Under the pieces are notes generated by a model. The model was not told the DNA's origin. It saw only the letters and a list, made by a program, of their open reading frames with translations, and made no database searches. Below are positions 56,941-64,000 of a DNA stretch of 64,000 nucleotides, in pieces. The translations under genes and the position numbers were made by a program. This DNA is from Viola odorata (Eukaryota > Streptophyta > Magnoliopsida > Malpighiales > Violaceae), in NCBI GenBank assembly GCA_963691705.1, contig OY829537.1:76157352-76221351 (forward strand). Reading direction: 5' to 3'. Every line of letters starts with the position of its first letter. Position 1 is the stretch's first letter.

Positions 56941-58903
56941 TATACTACGAAACTATAAAGAAGAAACAAAAGTAAGGATTTTAAAATGTCCACTTATACA
57001 CTAAAAAACTTTAAAAGTTTGGCATGTAGGATAAAATTTTGAAAAGATGCTTATTATCAAAATTTAAAAGTGTTATTGCTTCAAAAAGACACAATTGAAT
57101 AGTTATTTGCTAATTACCAATACTTCTAAACTAAAACGGGAATGGGAATAGTGACAATTTTTTCATGTTCCCATTTTTCACATTAACTCACCTTTTTTTA
57201 TATTTTACTTTTTAATCCCTAATATTTTTTATTTATACCAAATTATTTATACTATTTAAATTGATTCATTTTTTTATTAAATTACGTGATTGAGTGAACC
57301 AACTTGACGCCATAAATGATGATGACCGTAATAAATAATCACTCATAATTTAAAGACATTATTTTTTCATTAAAAATAATGATTATAAAATATGAAAAAA
57401 ATTAACAAAAGGGTAAAATATGAAGGAAAAAATACATTTTTTCTGGAATAAAAATAGTGATAGTAAATTTGTAGTGTCAATCGAGTCACTCGATCATGTG
57501 TAATTAAAAAAATAAATTTGTCAATCGTAACAGTAAGACCAAATTGATACAAATAGAAAACGTTATGGATTGGATGAGAACTGAACCGAGAGCAACTAAG
57601 TATCTACTGGATGAATATGAACATTAGTCATTCTTTTAGCTTTTAATTTTTTAACTTCTTTTTTTTGTTCTATTGGGTGTCTTCTCAATTGAGACTAATC
57701 TCGTTGGATTATTGTCGGGAACCCAAAAGATGATGACTCTCCTAACATGGTTTTCTCCATTTTCAAGACTTGCACACGAGACCTTAATTAAGAGTGAACA
57801 AACCTCTTACTACTATTTACATATTTTTTTCTTCATTTTATCTCATTTATATACATATATGTATGTACACACAAATTTTTTCCGGAGTAGGAGAAAATTA
57901 TACGTGGCAAATTACAATGATGAATGAATTTAAAATAAAGTGGTCTTTCTTCTCTTACTTCCTCTGATTAATGAATCGTTCTTCACTCCGAATTTGGGTT
58001 TGGATTTGAGTTTGGTGGATGACGGACTGACATTGAATCAACTTGTAGTTCGTGGTTGATTTGAGAAGAAACCGGCCTTGAATCAACTTGTGACTTCTCC
58101 TTGATTTGATTTGAGCTTAACAGAAAAACTAGCCTTAATGAATTATTGTTTTTGTCGTTCTTCTGCATGAGGATGGAATGCCTTGAGACTTTTGTTTTTC
58201 AGCCTTTCAACATTTCTTTCTTTTTCCTCCCCTTTCACCTTATGATGAGACCTCTATTTAAAAAATAATGATCTTGAATTTTGAACGATGACATGTGTTT
58301 TCATCCCATTGGTCATTATTAAACATCTAACAAAAAATATTTGATTTGGTTTAGATTCATTTTTTATTTTAATTCAAATTTGATTTGGATTTGAATTTGA
58401 TTTATGAATTTGATATTTAATCAAATAAAAAAAAATGCGACATGAGTTTTGACTCCTTCAAACTTGAACTTATTGATGAACCTTAATTTAAAATCTGACT
58501 CTTCGTTTATTGGGCTTTATGGGCCTTAATCAAATAAGTTTCATGGGTTTTAGATAAGTAGACTTTGCGAATTGGGCTCGATAATTTACTTGGGTTGAAT
58601 TTTTTTAGGTCCGCAAATGCTCGCTCAAGATTATTTAACTTGACAAAGTAAATTAATCTTGAGCATTTTTTCTTCTCGAGTGAGCTTAAGTTGTGCCAGG
58701 ACTGAACTTGAAGTTATGCTTAATTGCGAGTCCAAACAGACCAATTTTAACTTTGGAGAAAGTTTAGACCAAATGTGAATGAAATTCTTAGAACATGTAC
58801 TAAGAATTTGGTCATGCTCCCCTTTGTAATTTTAATTGACATAATAAATGAATTATACATGGATTTGGATTTATTTTTCGTCTTGCACATGGTGGGCTTG
58901 GGA
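56941..58903. other. Intergenic AT-rich DNA
   Basis: About 2 kb with no convincing gene. Short repeats such as gaatcaacttgt (58035, 58080) and gatttggatttgaatttgattt (58330-58420) are seen. Nothing else is supported. Confidence 0.5.
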
Positions 58904-60290
58904 TTTTTTTTTTTAAAAGGGAAATGGAATTGATTAATTAATATTAGCAAATAAAAAAGGCGTGATCGCCTCGAGGCATTCTCCTACCCAAACATTTCCT
59001 AAACTAGAAATCAAAGCAAGTTGTCCTAGTTCAGGAGCCGGGAGATTCAAAGTCCGTTTAGTGTGCTGAAATGAACAACTAGTAAAGGATGACGCGAGCC
59101 TATAAACCTCCTCTAGAACTAACCCTGTGTAGTTCAGGGGGAGGTTCCTAGTAGTCAAGACTAACATATTCGTTAAATAGTCCGACTCGGCAATAATCTG
59201 GTCACACCCCCATTATCGAGCCTATATAAGGGCATCTCTTAGCGTCATGGGCTCCGCTGTTTGCGCCTCAGTCCTATGTGGATGGAACATAGCCCCCGAG
59301 AAAACCATTCCACTATTAGCATCCCAACTTTTGCATCTGTGTTGACCTTTACCACCCCTCTCCGTGGAGGCTACCATTTCGGGGCTATGAGGTGTCCCGT
59401 AGGAGTAGGGGGCAACTGTTTCGGCATCCCGACGTCCTTAAAATCAGACAAGAGCTTCCCACCCCTAATGATCACCTCTTAGGTCGACTCCTCGACTTGA
59501 CGGAAGATCCTGCTATTTCGCGACGTCCACACAGACCATATGATAGAGATTAGTTGCTCAATGTGAGATTCATCCAGAGACGCCCTAATTGCGACTAGCC
59601 ACTCCACCTAGTCATCACCTTGAACCTGTGGGAACCTATCCCAGAAGTCAAACTTGGCCCACATCCCCCTTGCAAAAGGACATGACAACAGCAAATGTGA
59701 TGTCGACTCAGCCTCCAGATTACAGTAAGGGTACACCGGGTCAATCATCATTCCTCTTCACCCTAGATTCATTCTGGTCGGGAGAGATCCATTACCCAAC
59801 CTCCACATGGAATTTTTAAACTTCGGTGGGATATGTAAGGCCCAAAAGTATTTCCACCAGCGTCGTTTAGGATCCGGACATTCTAGCGCAGCCGCCGAGG
59901 TCAGGTAGTGGTATCCACTTCGGACCGAGTACCACCCATTCGTAGTTCCTTTCCACACAAAAGTATCATTCGCCTTAATCCGACTAAGCGGTAGGCTTAA
60001 GATTTCTGATATCGCCTGCAGTAGGAAGATTTGCTCCATCAGTCCTGCCTTCCAGCACCTCCGGTCGCTGTCAATTAGCTCAGCCACTGTAGCATCCTCA
60101 TTCAATCCCGACACAGGTGTTGAGATCATTCAGTCCTCAGCCGAGGGGTCCACGAAACTTTCCAGATCCGTATCCGTTCCCTGTTTCCCACCCTCCAAAA
60201 GCATCCTCACCGAAGAACCTCTCTTCCTGCTAAGATGCTACGCTAGATATAACTAGGGCGTTGACCTACCCTTACGGAGCAAGATGTCTC
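58904..60290 (-). pseudogene. LINE (L1-type) 3' end: zf-RVT and RNase H remnants
   Basis: On the minus strand, 60129-59758 reads IPPKFKNSMWRLGNGSLPTR, the zinc-binding domain region that follows plant LINE reverse transcriptases. It continues with YPYCNLEAESTSHLLLSCPF. Then comes a plant RNase H-like domain (GVVKVNTDAKVG near 59340; the end at 59167-58934). At least five in-frame stops are present. A run of 11 A on the minus strand (58914-58904) about 20 bp after the last stop is the probable poly(A) tail. The 5' part, including RT, is absent, as in typical truncated LINE copies. Confidence 0.82.
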
Positions 60291-60309
60291 GAGGGATATT
60301 TAGGGATGT

Positions 60310-61048
60310 TGGGTCAAACTTGACCAAGTTACAGCCAATTCGCACGGGTGGATCGTCAAAAGGCCTAGGGCGACATTATCGCATGCGCTAAGCGTGCCAG
60401 TTGCCATGCAACTTGCACACCCGACCTATTCCTTGGCCTGAGCGTGCGAAGGCCTATTTAAGACTTAAGAACTTATTTATGATTATTATTATTTAGTTTG
60501 TTTAAGTAATTAGAGTATTTGCTTGAGTAGAATTCCTTAGTTATATTTCAACTGGGTTTTAGGTGTTCTATTTAAGGAGTCATTTTGGCTCATTGTAAAG
60601 GATACTGAGATTTTGATAAAATAAGAGTATGTCTTTGGAGGGTATTTACTTTGTTGTTCATGCATGAACCTTGTTCCTTCTTGAGTCCCGAAAGCTCGAG
60701 TAGCTTACGAGTAAAGCCCGAAGTTTCGATCATCACTTGTTTCCCCTAGGTTGAGATTCACAGGTTGAATCTAGGTCTAGAATTCAGTGATAACCTCACT
60801 TGAAATCAACTAGGTTAAGTAAGGCAGATCCTTGCTTGGTTTAGGCTCACACTTGTGAGCAACAACTTCCGTAATCAAAATCCACCCTTTGAACACGGTC
60901 GTTGAGGTTAATCGAGCCTAGTGAACTAGGATCGTATTAGTTGGTAGCAGAGTAAAAGCGTTCAAATATTTGGTAAATATCCTTTACGTTTTCAAGTTTT
61001 CTTTTTCGAGATTGGTTTCCTTCTATCCTGTTCTAAACCAATCTCCTT
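60310..61048 (+). repeat. LTR remnant with primer-binding site and leader start
   Basis: The stretch ends gaactaggatcgtatta (60939) followed by gttggtagcagag, the LTR end plus primer site of the B/C/E type with small changes. Its middle resembles the C LTR (gaaccttgttcctt...aaagcccgaa, then a cctaggttgagattcacaggttgaat block). The left boundary is unclear because of the neighbouring LINE. The leader is cut at 61048 by a hAT element. Confidence 0.65.
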
Positions 61049-62521
61049 TAGGGATGGCAATTGGGCGGATATGGAGCGGGTAAGCACTATCCATACCCGC
61101 ACCCGTAAATTTGCGGGTAATCTATACCCGCACCCGCATCCATATGGAGCGGGTAAAAAAAGAATAATTTTACCTGCGGATAACCCGCGGATATCCGCGA
61201 ATACCCTCAAATTTGATTAAATTTTAAATTTTAATCAAATTAATATATATAAAAAAAATCCAGCAGCTGCTAAAGTAATAATCTAGCAGCTACTCATATT
61301 CCAAATGAATGATGCTGGTAAAATCCTGTCTTGAGTTAATTTAATTAACACCTGTGGGGAGACAAATAAATAAATTGGCGTTGCTGCTCTCAACATCTCA
61401 GCAACGCAGCAACAAGACCTTTGCTGCTCACGTTATTAAACAAATCAAGATTACTAGTAGTTAATATGGGAGAGGCAGGCATGTCGCACGTATCCAGCAG
61501 GTAAAGTAACAATAGACATAGTACTAATGATTCCAAACATACGAGTTGAGCAGAAGGAATAATCCAATAGCTAAAGTAAACAACAATAGACATAATAATC
61601 CAGCAGCTAAAGTAAAAACAATAAACAATAATCCGGCTTGCAATTTAACATTTCTATTAATCCTGGATGAAAAGTAAAATCTTCTCCCATTTAGTCATCG
61701 ACTGTAGAAGCTACATGGTACCAAAAAAAAGTCAGTTAATATAAATATAATAAAAAAAGAACCATTTATTAATTTATTAATAAGATAACTTGAATTTATT
61801 TACCATCATCATCTTCAGTGTCAGTGTCATGATAATCTAGACATGCGGGACCACCACCTAAGAATGTAAGCACATAAATAAATAAGATGCTTAATTTTTT
61901 ATGTATAAGTACAAAACTTAAAAAAAAATAAAGTTAGTTTATTATTGTACCTGTATGTTCAGCTGCCCACAACCAACTACGAGTACACATTAAAGCTTCA
62001 ATGGTTCTTGTATGAAGTTTGTTACGATATGGGCTGATCACTCTACCACTTGTGCTAAATGCAGACTCAGATGCAACAGTGGACACTGGAATAGCTAGAT
62101 CACTAGCAATTGCCTTTAAAGTCGGGTACTTAACTCCTTGCACTTTCCACCATACGAGAATGTCAAAATTTTCTATTCTTGGCAAGACACGCTCCTCTAA
62201 ATAAAGATCCAACTCACTCATTGCTTGTGGAGTGTAATCAGTTTGGGACTCCATCACAAACATATCATATTTAGTCATACTGACTTGGGAAGAATTCATT
62301 GACAATAAAGTTAAAGATGGATCCAATGTTGCATCTGCTCCCCTCTCACTGTACTCTCTCTCCATATTATAACAAACTCTCTTAATTTTTTCAACCTCCG
62401 CAACATAATTAACACCATAAATCTTACAGTAGTCGAACTGAATCAACTTCATCTTGTATTGTGGATCAAGTATTGAACCAACAGCCATAAGAACATTAAC
62501 ATCATCCCAATATTTGACAAA
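61049..62521 (-). mobile_element. Protein-coding hAT element, 3' half
   Basis: The left end TAGGGATGGCAATTGGGCGG is a hAT terminus with subterminal GGGTA/TACCC and GCGGATA repeats (61065-61205). The preceding 8 bp, atctcctt, would be one target duplication. The transposase C-terminus is at 61691-62521. The right half is missing: another sequence starting ggtctgtttggcgttccgg begins at 62522. The stretch 61260-61690 is non-coding 3' DNA of the element. Confidence 0.8.
61691..62521 (-). pseudogene. hAT transposase C-terminal half (dimerisation domain), truncated
   Basis: The frame enters at about 62520 (VKYWDDVNVLMAVGSILDPQ) and includes the hAT dimerisation domain (ELDLYLEERVLPR, FDILVWWKVQGVKYPTL, PVSTVASESAFSTSGRVISP, RTIEALMCTRSW). 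Three exons fit well: to 61951, 61857-61804 (54 nt) and 61710-61691 (20 nt with the stop). All boundaries are GT-AG and in phase, ending in an acidic DTDTEDDDASTVDD tail. The part shown is intact but the N-terminal half is cut off by an insertion; residues read upstream of 62521 belong to the inserted DNA. Confidence 0.82.
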
Positions 62522-64000
62522 AGGTCTGTTTGGCGTTCCGGTTGTGGTGGGAAAAGTGTTGTGGCAAAAGTGTTGTGGTAAAAGTACTTCTGTAAAAACT
62601 AGTATGTTGTTTAGTAAACATTTTTTAAAAGTGCCGTGGGAAACGAGAAGTTGTTTTTGGTGTTTGGTAAACACTACTTTTAGAACTATGGTTTGAGTGT
62701 AAAATGACTATAAAGGACATCAGTCATTTTTAGTGTTTTTTATTTACATTATTTAATTCAATCTTTTTTTCTAAACAAATAATTTAACTATAATTTTCTA
62801 AAATATGCAATTTTAACCTTTTAATTATAAAGGACACAATTTATTTCAAGCATTAAAATTAATATTTTTTAGTATATATATAGATTATTTAAATCAATCT
62901 ATTTCTTTAAACAAATAATTAACATTTTATTAAATAAAGTTAAATATTGAGCACTATTTTAAAAGTTTACATATATAAAATCACAATTATCTATTCATCA
63001 TTAAAATTTTAAAATTGAATTACTTTTTTTTATGTGAATACATCAATAATATTTTTTAAATTTTTTAAGAAATTAATGCAACATATGAATTTCTACTTTG
63101 ACTCCATCATATTATTCAAATAAACATAAAAGTTGGTAAGTAACATTACAATATTTACCATATGGTTCAATTATTAAAATATTCTACTAAACATTTAAAA
63201 TATTAGGATCTTATTTTTTATTTTAGTATTGTCACTAATTAATTGATATCCAATCTTACATTAAATGATATAATTGGTATTTCTATTTTAAATTTATCAA
63301 AATGTACAATATTTTTGAAATATGTAATAGCACATAAAATAAATAAAAAACTTGATGAATAATCACATTTTTTTAGTGAGTTTGTTACATTTTTTTGTGA
63401 TAAATCGTCAACTTATAAATATTTTAATTAACAAAAAAATTAATAGTAACCTAAAGAAAATGTAAAGAATTGTTTATTAAATAATACAAGTATCATATAT
63501 ATATATATTTATTTGCGTAAAATTTTTTGACAATTTATCTTGGGGTAATATGAACATCAAAATAGGATTAAAATACCCCTTCGGTCAACAAGTTTTACAT
63601 ATATAAATCACAATTACATATTCATAATTAAACTTAGTTTTTATATTGATTTGTTTCTATAATTAGCATCCTTAAAAAAAAAGGAATTAGTGGCGCTCTG
63701 ATTTTGGATTTTTTTTAGTTTACAGATTATATTTAATTACAAATACTGGAGGAGTTTAGGATTGGAAAAATAGAAATTATGTTTAGGATTCAGTAATTTA
63801 CATACTTTTAATTACCTGTGATTAATGAATGTGATTAATTCCAAACTAGTGAATGCGTATTAGTTTGGTTTAAGTAAAATGCCAAATTAAATGGAAATAA
63901 TTTCATTTGGTCGAGAAAAATAGAAATACTCCATAATTTTCGTGTTGTTACGTTGGTTAATTTTTTTTTCCAATCAAATTGAAAAGTATTCTAGGCAATG
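62522..64000. other. Insertion start and AT-rich DNA to window end
   Basis: The first bases (ggtctgtttggcgttcc) resemble ends of plant DNA transposons of the gg-ctgtttgg type. No matching inverted end was found in the window, so size and class are unknown. The rest is very AT-rich with short simple repeats (for example tatatatatata at 63497) and no supported gene. Confidence 0.45.

Noticed and set aside
57983..58168. 61-residue minus-strand ORF
   Set aside because: No start context, domain or conservation signal; composition explained by a local repeat (gaatcaacttgt).
1..64000. tRNA, rRNA or microRNA genes
   Set aside because: None could be recognised by eye; the primer-binding sites only resemble tRNA 3' ends.

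Overview
This window is nuclear DNA of a flowering plant, most likely a eudicot. It holds one convincing host gene, at 50.2-54.7 kb: an intron-containing RING-H2 E3 ubiquitin ligase of the plant HIP1/MBR-like group. Everything else that can be identified is transposable-element or endogenous-virus sequence. All calls come from reading the sequence and translated reading frames by eye; no database search was run.

Layout. (1) 1-7977: a decayed Tat-lineage Ty3/gypsy retrotransposon (element A, minus strand) that runs off the left edge. It is inserted in an LTR fragment of another family (7978-8342). (2) 8343-13230: a broken endogenous pararetrovirus of Caulimoviridae type (minus strand) with movement-protein, coat-protein and protease regions; it stops just after the reverse transcriptase begins. 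(3) 13231-45329: a plus-strand Ty3/gypsy element (B) split by three younger insertions. Element C (15828-21757, target duplication CCTAG) lies in gag. Element D (25058-40423, duplication TTATT) lies in the integrase core. Element E (40629-44222, duplication CAAAT/CAAAC) lies just before the last catalytic residue of integrase. Without the inserts B is about 7.2 kb, with most of its 5' LTR missing. (4) 45.3-47.3 kb: a plant mariner-like (DD39D) transposase pseudogene. (5) 48230-49259: a hAT MITE with a perfect 8-bp target duplication, then a foldback element carrying a Stowaway MITE. (6) The RING-H2 gene. (7) 55872-56932: a second hAT MITE. (8) 58.9-60.3 kb: a LINE 3' end. (9) 60.3-61.0 kb: an LTR remnant, then the 3' half of a protein-coding hAT element whose transposase is cut at 62521 by another insertion.

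Most interesting points. Element D (15.4 kb; its LTRs differ at about 8 of 571 sites) has a single gag-pol frame broken by only three stop codons. Between pol and its 3' LTR it carries four antisense ORFs. Two of these (27607-29735 and 30364-32599) look like duplicated copies of a spliced gene with the same N-terminal domain and the same phase-1 intron; one copy is intact and one is broken. Element C is a pol-less element whose gag is joined to a long domain I do not recognise. It ends, abnormally, in two U3 termini (the right one inverted) inside a perfect 5-bp target duplication. B, C and E share an unusual primer-binding sequence and the coding tail of pol next to the polypurine tract, which suggests that C and E are parasites of B-like autonomous elements.
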